64,000 nucleotides of DNA from Nageia nagi (Eukaryota; Pinophyta), in NCBI GenBank assembly GCA_050084985.1, contig JBITNC010000002.1, forward strand, positions 34,596,001 to 34,660,000, read 5' to 3'. The notes under the pieces were generated by a model. That model had not been told where the DNA came from. It was given only the letters and a program-made list of their open reading frames with translations, and made no database searches. Positions 13,201 to 25,200 of this stretch are shown here, one piece after another; positions within the stretch are counted from its first letter, which is position 1; each line of letters opens with the position of its first letter. Both the position numbers and the translations under genes were made by a program.

Positions 13201-16200
13201 AATTTCATTTGAAATGCCCTTTGATTGCATATAATGCAGTCACACTTCCTAAGTACATAAGTTGAGCATGCCTAATATTGCAATTGGAACTCTGCTAATT
13301 GTGCCAACACATGTTCAAGTGGCTAGCACTTTTTTTATGAAGGGCATATAGAAAACCTGTGAAGTACTAACTGAAGTTCCGCTGGTTTGGCAATCAATTA
13401 CACACAGGCTTTGTTGATTGATAAGAACTTGTTTTAGTGGTCGACTGATATTACTTTTTATGATGTAGACTAAATATGCAATTGATTCCCACTCCATGAG
13501 ATTTCAATTCAGCAAGTTCAGTTACTCTAAAGTTAAGGATAATACAAGTAGTTCTACCAAATTGAACACAATTTGGACCAGTAAGTGTGAAGGTTTTCTA
13601 AAGTAATACCCACAATATGAAGGCATCCTGAAAATTTTCATCTGTTCAGATAATTTTTTATACACAAAGACATTGTACGATGCAAATGAAATTGCACGCT
13701 CTTGAATACATTGGAGAGTCTCCAGAATGGCACATGGTTCAGATCAGTTGCGAAAGTCCCAGTGTTTGGTATTCACTCTCGCTTGAGCAACTTGCAAATA
13801 CTATTAGCAAGAAATGGCAGCAGTAAGTTAGTAATATAATTAAAAGTGGTATTTCCTCTCTCGAGCATATGTTATTAACTTATTACATAAATATCATAAA
13901 ATATTGGAAAAAAAAGTAAATAGAAAATCATACAAACAAAATTGACTAGATTTATAGTACCATGCATGTTAAATGAAAAACTTACAGTTTCTTCTATTGG
14001 AACTGTAGTATCCACCCGATGCTGGTAATAAAGATCAATGTATTCTACATCAAGGCGCATCAAACTGTCATCACAAGCTTTACGTACATAATCTGATGAA
14101 CCTTTAACTTGCATGACACCATCTATCATAACATTGCCAAACTTCGTAGCAAGCTGAACTTTCTCACGAGGCAACCTTTTCAAGGCCTGTTGAGGAGAAA
14201 AAGGAAAGAATAAGTTATACAAACAGGGATTGTTATCGTCTTCTTTTAAATTTCTTATACTCCAGTCCTCTTCAGAGATAAAAGTTCCCATAGGGTGAAT
14301 ATCCAGCATCTAAGAACAATTTGTTCTGCATCACGATCATTGACATTTAGTTTCTTCCATCCCTTTAAAATTGGATGAGTATAACAATGTGTAAGAAAGT
14401 CAAGAAAAATAGAGCATGGCTAACTCAATGTTTGCAATTGGCGACAGATTTTGTCTGTTTGTGTCAAAAATTGATACTTGAATTGCTTTTTTTGTAAAAA
14501 CATATTTTATAGCAAGTAATAATAAAAAATTAGTAAAATCTCCCAAGTGTACGGGATGTGGTGAACCTTGGGTGTGGAAAACCGCCAGCTGTTGTAAAGG
14601 GAGTCCTAGATTCAAATCCCACTCTCTAAAGAATAAGATATGCATGAAATGTCATGCGCATGTGACAGTTTCAAATGTAAAAAAGGTTCAGGAAACCTTT
14701 CAAAACCCCTTCCTCCAACCAAATCAAAAATTAAAAAAATAACAAATAAGTTTTAAGTTGTATTCTTGGAAAGCACCACGTAAAAAAGAATAATTAAGTA
14801 CAAGTACACAAAAATTCACATAGGGAGAACATATAAATGTATGTGCATGTTATTATGGAATATTATGAAGTTCTACTATTGATACATCATTTACATAGCA
14901 GGATAAGATCATCACACTAGATTTTTATATAATAGTTACAGATCCAAAAAGCATGGTAAGATATCAACTTTAAATATCTTTGGCTCATTCAGTGGTTGCA
15001 AACTGCTGGTATTTTTTTATTTTCTGACCAAAACATGCATAAAACGTGGAGGAAACAGTGTTACTTGTTTCCACCTGAAAGGACTAGCTACCCCAAGCGC
15101 TCACATGGAATATGGACCCAGGCACAGCGGATAGAGATGCATGCTATTAAACTGTATACAATTGAAATTCACCATCTAAACCCTTTTCCACAAAGGAGGA
15201 AAGATTGCAAGTGTGAACAGAAGCAAAGAAAGATCACAAATGCAGGGATAAGTGCATAGGAATATAAAAATAAGCATGTGAAATTATCACCAGTGATGCA
15301 GTGTCTCGGAAGGTCATCTCCGAATTCCTTAAGAAAGATGTATTCACTTATCAAGCCTAGCAGCAAATAGAAAAGCTCAAGTTGCTACTAGACAAGAGCG
15401 GGAAGCTGTAGGGTCTGTGATGGAAGACTCATTGTAAATGAAGATGAAGGGAATCACCAACATGTGCATACATATATTCTAGTTGAATGACATAGAGATA
15501 AGCTATACACCACAAAATACATTCACTTATATGCAAACCATGCAATGAATAACTCAAACAACTTCACAAGATATTCAACTTTCTTGTCCTCAAATTCTTA
15601 GTTTTCAAAGAGAATGTACTTAAGCAGTAAAAATTATTCAAACTGGTAAGAAATTCTTACAAGATAATATGCATGATCCCACGAATAACAAATTTCATAG
15701 CATTCTTTGTAACACCATTCCATAAAGAAATCCACTTTGCAAGATAAATTCAATAACAGGGCATGAGTATTTCAATCTTGGAAATTGCAAAATCAATATG
15801 CAAGACTCTCAGTGTGCAATATCTCAATATTCAAAATCCCAATATGCCAAATCCCCCTCTAAATGACATGAGTGGGTTATATATAGGCCACTAGAAGTAG
15901 CTGCAATAAATGTAGCATTGCCCTAAAGGCATCAAATCTGATGTGGTGTGCACCCATACAACACACATACCAATGCAAAATCAGATTGTATCACATAAAA
16001 CTATGCAAAGTGGCATCTAAAACTGACAAAATGTAAATGCCACAATCGCAAAATGTATAATCTATCTCTAATCTATGCAAAATGAAATCAGCTATACTGA
16101 AAAAGTCTAACATCTGAACCAGCAAGAGCAAAACCTCATCCCTGCATTGGTCATATCAATAAATACGTCTGGTAGATTTGATCCAGCGGGAGCAAAAACT

Positions 16201-19200
16201 CATCCTTGCACCAGTCAAATCAAGTAAATGAAGTCTAAAATACTATAATTGTATGCATTTAACAATGAAAAGCCAATTGCAGACAAAATTTGCAAGTGGA
16301 TCGAATCTAGGCCAGATTTGATTTAGCACCCGCGGAGTTCCACTCTTCGTTGGTGAGATCGTAGGACTCTATGGTCTCCTCCAAGAAAGCCAATGCCTTC
16401 CTCACTCCTCTGGAAATCATGCCCACAATATTGCCGTTTTGCCTGTAGTAGTCCTAAATTTGTCTGGATGTAGCCTGCATCTGAAATCACCAGATGACTA
16501 TCTGCCTCTCATGATGAATGGGCTTGCCTACCTTCAACAGATTAAGATCTTCAACTTCAAGATGCTCTTGTATTAAGTTTTGGGCCTTTGCTAAGATTGC
16601 CTCTTTCTTCCAAACGTTACTATCTTACCCCTGGAACTTCAACTGATACACGTATTTTGTCATTTGCTCCTCTACTTCCTTCCTCAGGGGTATCATGATC
16701 TTAAGCACTGCTTGGCACTTGTCCAGTGCGTGCATCAACAAGTCTTGCTGATACATAAACTCATGGCAGTAGACCAATTTTTCACGTCTTTCAGCAAAGG
16801 TACGTTGCAAGTTCGTAATGGTAGGGAGATAACCATCGAGCTTCTTGAGGAGGGATGTTATTTGAGATTTCAATTCTCTTATCTCAACACCTTCCTCAAC
16901 AAGGCTATAAATTTGAGAAGCCAGCTTCTCAATGGTCTCCATCATATCCTTTTTCAAGGCATCTTTCATCAATTCCCAACCCACATAAAATGAAACTTGT
17001 TTCTTGAGTTCTACAGGAGTGGTACTTACAGTTAAAAACTCTTTTATGATTTTTCTACTCTTGTGAGTTCCTTCTTCAATCTTCTCACCTCCTATTTGGC
17101 CTTATAGCCTTCTTGCTCCATAATTGTTGCGTTTTGAGTGACTGTGTGTTTTCTAGCTGACAAGCCTAATTTTACGAGCATCTTTAAAGTTTCTATCATG
17201 CAATCCTTAGGTCCTTTGGGATGCTTCTCTTTCAATCTTCTCACCTCCTGTTTGGCCTTATAGCCTTCTTGCTCCATAATTGTTGCGTTTTGAGTGACTG
17301 TGTGTTTTCTAGCTAACAAGCCTAATTTTACGAGCATCTTTAAAGTTTCTATCATGCAATCCTTAGGTCCTTTGGGATGCTTCTCTTTGGAATAACAATG
17401 GCTAATGGAGATCTCCTTCCTACTTGTAGAAACATAAGTATCTACTCTTCTCACTTTCTCACCATCAGAGAGCTCTTCCTCTTCGTCCTCAGACCTCAGA
17501 TCTGGATCTATATCCTCATTATGAATCGTGCTCATGCTTAAAGCTCTCAGGCAAGTGTCCAAGTCAAGTTTTGGATGTTCAATGGTTGGTTTAGGAGGAA
17601 GTCTTTGCACCAACACTCTGATTCTATTCGCCTTCTTGACCTCTTTTGTTGGAGTGTACTAAATGAGGGCAACTTCCTTACCCTGGTGCTCATCATGCTT
17701 CCTTTTCTTCTTTTGCTCTTATATCTCACTTTCATCTTCACCATCTCCTCCTAAAGATATTACTTTTCTAGAGGGTTGAGGAGATCTCTCTTGGCTGGTT
17801 CTCTTTGTCGGGGCCTTCTGGGAAGATGGGGTGACATTCTTCTATGTTCTCCGTGAGAGGGTTTGGAAGTGCTCATCTCTTTTGCACACTTCATTTCAAC
17901 AATCTAGACATCTTCATCATAGGTTTCTACATCAATGAACAAATCTTCATCATCTTGGAGAGTATCAATCTCTATATCATCAGGTGTAGAATCACCTACA
18001 GCTACATTCTCTCGATCTGGGTACTCATCATCATGGGGATTAGTTTCAACATCAACATGGAACTCCTCCTCATCATCACCTTCTTCTTCTTCTTCTTCTT
18101 AGCTCTCTCCACCTTCAGAGCTTTCTTCATCGTGGCCTAGTTCTTCATTATCTTCTTCACTTGAAGAAGAGAAGGAGGAGGAACTGAAAGAACTAGAACT
18201 TGGTTGCAATGGGGGAACCTTCTCTCTGCATCCAGGAAGGCGAGAGGGTCTTTGTGGAGTTGGTTTTCTAACAGAGGAATCACTGGCACAAGCTTGCTCT
18301 AACACCTTCAAAGGGACATATGTGTAACCCGCATCCCTAAGATCAACCATCTATTGGCTTATCTTGGTTGCATCGGCCACCACATTGTGTTTGTTGGATC
18401 CCATTGAAGCATGCTGGCCTAAGGTCCCTTATCTTTTCCCAATGGAAGGCAACAAGGACTCCTTGACTTGTGAAGGTGCATCACTAGCAAGAGGTGGTTT
18501 CTTGATCCTAAGTGGGACCTCTCTTGGTCTCTCTTTCACAATTATGGGAGCTTGATATGTCCTCTTTTATGCTTGTAGGGGAGCCTTATCTTTGCTCAAA
18601 AGAGAATCTACCTTTTTAATCTTCTCCTCTTCTCGCACATTCCTTTACTTCTCCACATTTCCCAAAGATATGTGCTTGTATATTATAGGTTTTGGGAATG
18701 CGGTGCTATAAAAATGTGCAATAACACCTCTAGGATCATAATTTCTTGCTACAGCCTCCTTATAGAAAATATATTGTTGCAGCTCCTTACGTATGCTCTT
18801 GGCCTCAACCCAAAGTCTGGAAAACATAACTTGCAATGGAAATGGGCAAGTTAATTGTTGCATCTTTCTTTCTCTACACTTTCTCCTTAAAAATAACAAC
18901 TGTATGGCAAACTCCATGAGGACTAGCTTGTCGCTAGCATATTTGGGCAAGAGAAGAGGCTACTCTTCAGAGCCATAGACTCTAATATATATCTAATTAG
19001 TATACTGCAAATAGAAGTCTGCATGTACACTGATGGCCTAGATGGCTGCATCAGAAATCCTCTTGACCACTGATTCTCCTTTAATCTCCTTGTAAATAGC
19101 ATATTCCCACTCATCATTCCTCTCATAGTAGTGCCTGAATTTGTTGTGATACCACCAATTGGGGTAAATGTTCCACAACGGGATGCCTTTCTTGTCTACC

Positions 19201-22200
19201 TTTCTTTCATTTACATGTTCCTTAGATCTGAATTTTCCATGTAATAACAAATATACTAAGTAGGAGTTCATATAAAACCTTCTGGAAGAGCCCAAGTAGG
19301 CTAGCTGGTGATGCAAGGCATCACTAATCACTCAAATCCACCATATAACTCTCCCTGAGCTAATCATAGCAATGAAACCAGTGAACTCCTTCCTATACTT
19401 AGTATCATTTTCTTGCCCTGTAACTATGGGCAATGAAGCAATTAACTTGGACACAAAGGGGATGAACTCTTCCTTGCAAGCACTAACCAACATCTAGCCT
19501 TGGAGTCCTTGATAATCATCATAGAGCCAACGACTGATATAGTATCCAGGCTTGGCGGTGCTGTCATGGAATTCCTTTGACTGGGCTATAGTATATTCAT
19601 CTCCATATCTTCTCCAGCCAAAAGTAGCTTCTATCCCTGCTGGGGTGAAATTCATGATCACGTTCCCTTTAATGTCTAAGAGAACTCTCTTATCGAATTT
19701 ACAGTACTTGGCCTCCTCGTAGCACAAGTCAGGAAAAGAAACAGCAAAAGGCATGTCGCATCATAGTGGCATTGAACAACCCATAGGAGTAGATGGTTTC
19801 ATATTGTAGATCTTCTTCACTGATACTGGCAGCGGATGCAATAGTTTGGATGGGGTCAACATTTCCCCAACCAATATCTCCAAAAAAAGTGAATCTCCCC
19901 TAGAATTGCTTCAGAGAGATCTGGTTTTTCTCTTTCCTAGAATTCAATTTAGCTTTCTCTTAGAAGCCTCTCCATTTGATCTTATGTAACATGTCTTTCG
20001 AAGAGTTGCTTCTAGATTTTCTTAGGTTTGGATGGGGTAGACTTTGCCTTGGAACTCATCTTAGAATATGACAAAAAAATGCAGCAAGGAGCCAAGAAAA
20101 GGCCTGAATTCTAGCAGAAAATATCCAAAAAAGGTCAACTGGTACTAGGCACACTATTATGGATGTGTCCTAGAGCAATACAAACTCCAAACGTGCAGGC
20201 TCATGTTTGTGAATTGTCTTGCAGAAATGGACTGAACAATCCCCTTTTATAGAGGCTAAATGGAGGGTATATGTTTGGCACATTACATGTGTGCCACCTA
20301 TCTTCTTGGTGTTTTCACTCCTGGCTCCTCAATACTTAGCCAAATTTTGCTCACAATTTTTGGGGCGCATGAATTTGGAAGGGTGCTTTTTCACAACCTA
20401 AAAACATGCTCCTCGATACCTGGTATAGGAACACATCACTTACTCAACTCATCCTTGCTAGGGAAAAATTATTTCATTTGGAATGGTAAAATCACCATTT
20501 CACACTAGGGCACACCGATTTGGATGAGTCCCTTTTCACTACACAAAAATCTTACGCCTCAAATTATCATGCATAAATGATCAAGGGTATGAAATGGACC
20601 TGATCTCTTGAATACTTAGCCAAATTCTTCAATATGGACCTAGGTGCACCGTTTCGGATGGGTCCTTTTGCATTATTGAAAAATCATGCGCATAGGTCAA
20701 TTAGAGAAAACCATGCAGAAAAAATGAAGTGGTTTTCAGAAAATGGCTTTCTTGAACATGCTTACCCTTCTTTTACTTGAAAAATGGCTTCTAACAACTC
20801 AGATGTCTCCACAAACCCTTATTTCTCCTAGGCGCACCGTTTTAGAGTAGTCCTTTTTCACAGCCTAGAAATGTTGAGACTAGGAAGCCTTGGACAAAAT
20901 GAAATGAAGTGGTAGAAAATGCAAGGGGTGACCATCTATCTATAATTTTTTTGAAACTGCCACATGTCACCTTTCAATTGGCCAAAGATGATGTCAAATG
21001 GTTGTGCTGGGATAGAGGGTGCACATTGTAAAGTGAGTGTTTTTCCATGTCCCAGAATGCATGCGCTCACTAACTTGGTGTGATAAATGACAGCCAAATT
21101 TTCTCTCAATTTTAACCCTTCAAAGCTTGAGCGCATTGTTTCAAGTGAGTGTTTTAGCATGTCCCAAAATCCTTGAACCTAGGGTTAAGCATCTTTCAAA
21201 AAAACTTAAACTTGCAATCCTTCAAGGAACTTGGGCGCACCAATTTGGAAGAGTCCTTTTGCATGTCCCAGAAAACATACGCCTGCGTCAAGGTAGAAAA
21301 TTTCACACTTAGACAAGCTTGGTCCAGGGCCAAGACGTCTTGGGGGCTGGTGCATAAAAATCTATGAATGCTTTCCTGATTTCCTAAAAGCTCCATGGCA
21401 CTCTTACCAATGCAATAAATTAAATTTCAACAAAAATGGCTTCCAAAAATAGCTTTCAAGGTGGGGCGCACCATTTTCCAGTAGTGCCTTTGCTCACACA
21501 TGCAAAAACTTAGCATACAACACAATGATTTAACCAAATGCCTCAAAAATGAAGTTGACCCCTCTTTTATAGCCTGCGCCCCCATATGGAAAGAAGTCGC
21601 ATGCCAACATACTTGTCTGGCCCATAGTGGATGTCCCAGAATTTTGACACCTAGTCAATTTTTATGAACATCGTGGGCGCACCGTTTTTGGTACGTGCAA
21701 AACATGTCCCCAAAAACATGCGCTCAAGCTTCTTTTTTTCCAATTTTTCAAAGAAATGCTGAGTGTTGGAAATACCTCATCCACTTGGGTGCATTGTTTT
21801 TGGTACATGCTTTTTCACTACATGAAATGCATGCACCCAAGCACAAAATATGTCAAATTTTACAAAAATGACCAGAATGACCCCCAAAAATGATGTGCAA
21901 TGAAGGGAAATGCCTTTTTAGATATGATGGGTGCAATTTTGGAATGAAAAATGCAATTCTGGATACGAAAATGCAAGAATTGACCAGATATGTGCAAAAT
22001 GAAGCTCGGTGCACCATTTTTGGTACATGCAAAAGCATGTCCCCCAAAACATGTGCCTAAGGAAAAATGATGTTTTGGGACTTGTTTTCACTTGAATATG
22101 CAAATTTACCACATTTATCCTTGTTTGGCTCTAAAACTCATTCATTTGGGGGGAGGTGTTGTGCAGGCACAACACAAACTTGTAATGACATTTAGTAGGA

Positions 22201-25200
22201 TGGATTGTACCAAATAGAAAGAAAGAAATATAATTAATGTCCAAAACTACTAACTAGATTAGGTCAATGGGACCAAAATAAAACATGTGGGTACAAATCA
22301 TTGTCTAAACCCTAAGTTATACTCTCAAATACAAGACAACAAGACTAAAAATAACTAAGCCAAAACATGATCCAAAATATGTTTCCAGTAGTATGTGAGA
22401 TTCATTAATAAAAATAGCACAAATGTTTGTAATAGCAACAAAACAACTTATCTTGCCTAGGCGAACCTTTACTTAGCCAAAAATGGAGTGAAAATGATGC
22501 ACACAAAGTTCAAACAGCTTTATTTCTCCTGGGCGCACCATTTTCCATGAGTCCTTTTGCACAACTTGAAGATAATGCAACTTGGGTATTAGCATACAAA
22601 GTAACTGAGGTGAAATGCTAAGGGGTGACTTGCTATTTATAAGTTTTAGTCAATGACATGTGTCACTTCAAGATTGGTCAACAAAAAGGGCCCAATGCAT
22701 GTCCAAGATGAAGGGTGCACCGTTTTCAATGAGTGCTTTTTCACTCTCCTAAATCCATGCACCCAAGCATACTTGTTTTTAGGACTTAGTCAAATTTAGT
22801 ACAAAAAGTAGCTCCTTTGACTTGGGCACACCGTTTATAATGAGTGCTTTTGCACACACATGAATCCATGCACATATTGAAAAAACACTTAGAAAATTTC
22901 TTGATGAAAACTAGCTCTCAAGGTTGGGTACACCTTTTTAGGTGTTTGCTTTTGCAATTATGTGAAACCATGCGCTCCAACACTTAGCCAAATCTCTCAG
23001 TACTTAAACCAATTTATTCTAGATGGTCCAAGTAATTAGAAAAATTTTCAAAATTTTGCACATAGGATCATGGGCACACCGTTTTGAGTGATTTCTTTTG
23101 TACTCCTTTCAAAGCATACGCCTGGCTACTGACTTAGCCAATTTTCTCACTAATGCAACCCTTTGTACCTTGTTTCACACTTGGTCAAAATCTTCCCAGA
23201 ATGAGACACTTAGAAGGCTAGCACACCATTTTTGGTGGATTCTTCTTCACTACCCAGAAAACCTGCACCCAACTATTTTTGGACCTAAATTACTCAACAA
23301 TGAATGCTAGTGCAAAAAAGTTGACTCCAAATGTAGTAATGATACGGGGCACACTGTTTTGAGAGAGTTCCTTTGTACTTTAGGAGAACCAAATACAACA
23401 TGAAAGTGAAATGATGCAAAAGGCAAAATGAACTAAGATGCAGTCTTTTATACTATGCAGCCTCCAATCGACAGGTGGCGCATGCCTATTAGTGCAGAAA
23501 ATGATCTAGTGCATGTAAAGACACTTGTTTACTCCCCAATGTATGCTCAATTTCTCAATGACTTAACCAATTTTAGTCCCTTCAAAGTTGGTCGCACCAT
23601 TTTAGATGGGTGCTTTTGCACTCACTTGAAATGATGCGCCCAGGCATACTCAATATTTTTCAAAGTCCCAAATGCCTTCTCTTGCCTAGTCGCATCGTTT
23701 TGGATGAGGCGTTTTTCACTACTCAGAAATGGTGTGCCCAGAGCAAACATTTAGAAAATTTTCCCCAAAATGAGATAGAAAGATCCTAAAACGCATTAAG
23801 ATGATGTATGCACCTTGTCTTATGATAATGGAGTGACCAGTTGACATGAAAATGCATAATTTTAGACCTAAAAATGCATGATTTTACTGTGAACATGAAA
23901 TTTTTTGGTTGGTCACATCATTTTGAGAGAGTGCTTTTGCACTTATCAGAAAACATGCCCTCATGACTTAGAAAAATTCTCATGCATGATTTTGACAAGG
24001 GATGTATAATTTAGCCAGTTGGACCTCCAGTTTCGTCTAAATGCATCTATTTGATGGGAAAAATTTATGCAATGGTTCTCAGTTCAGGAGTAGGTCCTCA
24101 AAATGCAAAATTTTGGGAGGTGTTGTGTATGCACAACAATAGCTAAAAACAAAACATGGGAGAAGAGAAACAGACACACACTATGTACATTGTACAGGGT
24201 AATGATTCCTTTCAAGCTTGAAAGTAATGTGTCAAATGCTTACAATTGACTGGCAATGGTAACACCTCACCGGTAAGCCATTTCAGCTTGAAGGAGTTTT
24301 GGCCAGCAAACCCAGCTAGTTTGAATGGTCCTAATCACAACTTATCGAACTTAGTGTGTTTGCCCTTTTCTTCACGAGCCTTATCCCACAGCAAGACAAC
24401 ATCTTCCAGCTTGAAGCTCTTCACTTGAGCAGTTTTATCAAACCGTCTCTTAGTAATCCATTGGTGTTGGATCATACTTTGGAAAGCGTACTCTCTTTTC
24501 TCTTCCAATTGAAACAAATACACCAGCCTTGCCTCAACAACATCATTAGTACCCATGTATTCTTTCATGAATTGCAGAGTTGCAATCTTTAAATGCATAG
24601 GAAATATGGGCTTTGTACCATACACAAGTTGGAAAGGGCTCATACCTAGGGATTTCTTCAGTTTAATCCTGTCAGACCATAGAGCATACTTCAACTTGCT
24701 GTGCCAGTCCCTTGGGTTAACCTCCAGGACATTCTTGATCACTATAACCAAGTTTTTATTTGTTGATTCAACCACCCCATTGCCCTGCTGGTAATAATTT
24801 GAGGAAAAACTAATACTGATGCCCCAATCATAAGCCCACTCTGTCAGCACTTGTATAAACCATGCACTGGTTCTTTTCTCTAAACAAAACATAGGAGATT
24901 GTGGCTATCTTGTGATCCAAAAACACAGGTCAAAAGAGGATGTTTTGTTAGAAAAAAAAACTGCTCCCATTCAGTGCAGGATAGGACAGTGAAATGGGAA
25001 TGGATTTTTGACGTCATAGATGACCAATGCAAAAGTCAAGAAAGCGGCATCATGATCCAGACAACAGTTCCACCATCATACACTTCCGTTTATGAAAGCA
25101 AATTCAAATTTTATTAAGTAAGAAATTGCATATATTCAATTTGCTACAGAAATAAAATAAATTTTGAACATACCTTGCCAACCAAAACCTCATTTGTGAA

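Larger units (their letters stand above)
20100..24145 (-). repeat. Array of 21 degenerate ~55-bp motifs with TATA-like boxes
   Basis: A motif resembling GGGCGCACCGTTTT on the plus strand, then an AGTGCTTTTGCAC-like part, then an AACATGCGCCC-like part, recurs about every 110-200 bp. Starts (approximate): 20362, 20507, 20642, 20830, 21017, 21129, 21232, 21463, 21674, 21786, 22006, 22531, 22712, 22822, 22925, 23071, 23220, 23346, 23590, 23687, 23910. Spacers are much less similar than the motif. At a higher level 20820-22177 is collinear with 22540-24145, and each ends in the palindrome-bearing gggaggtgttgtg...cacaaca. This fits two diverged minus-strand LTRs (each TGTTGTGC... at its 5' end) separated by about 300 bp, the right one following a gypsy integrase and the left one preceding the ORF at 16317-20059. 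The LTR reading is inference; the repeats are directly visible. Confidence 0.7.

Noticed and set aside
14585-14630. tRNA B-box-like sequence (gattcaaatccc) on the plus strand
   Set aside because: No convincing A box at the right distance and no cloverleaf; a chance match or very decayed SINE.
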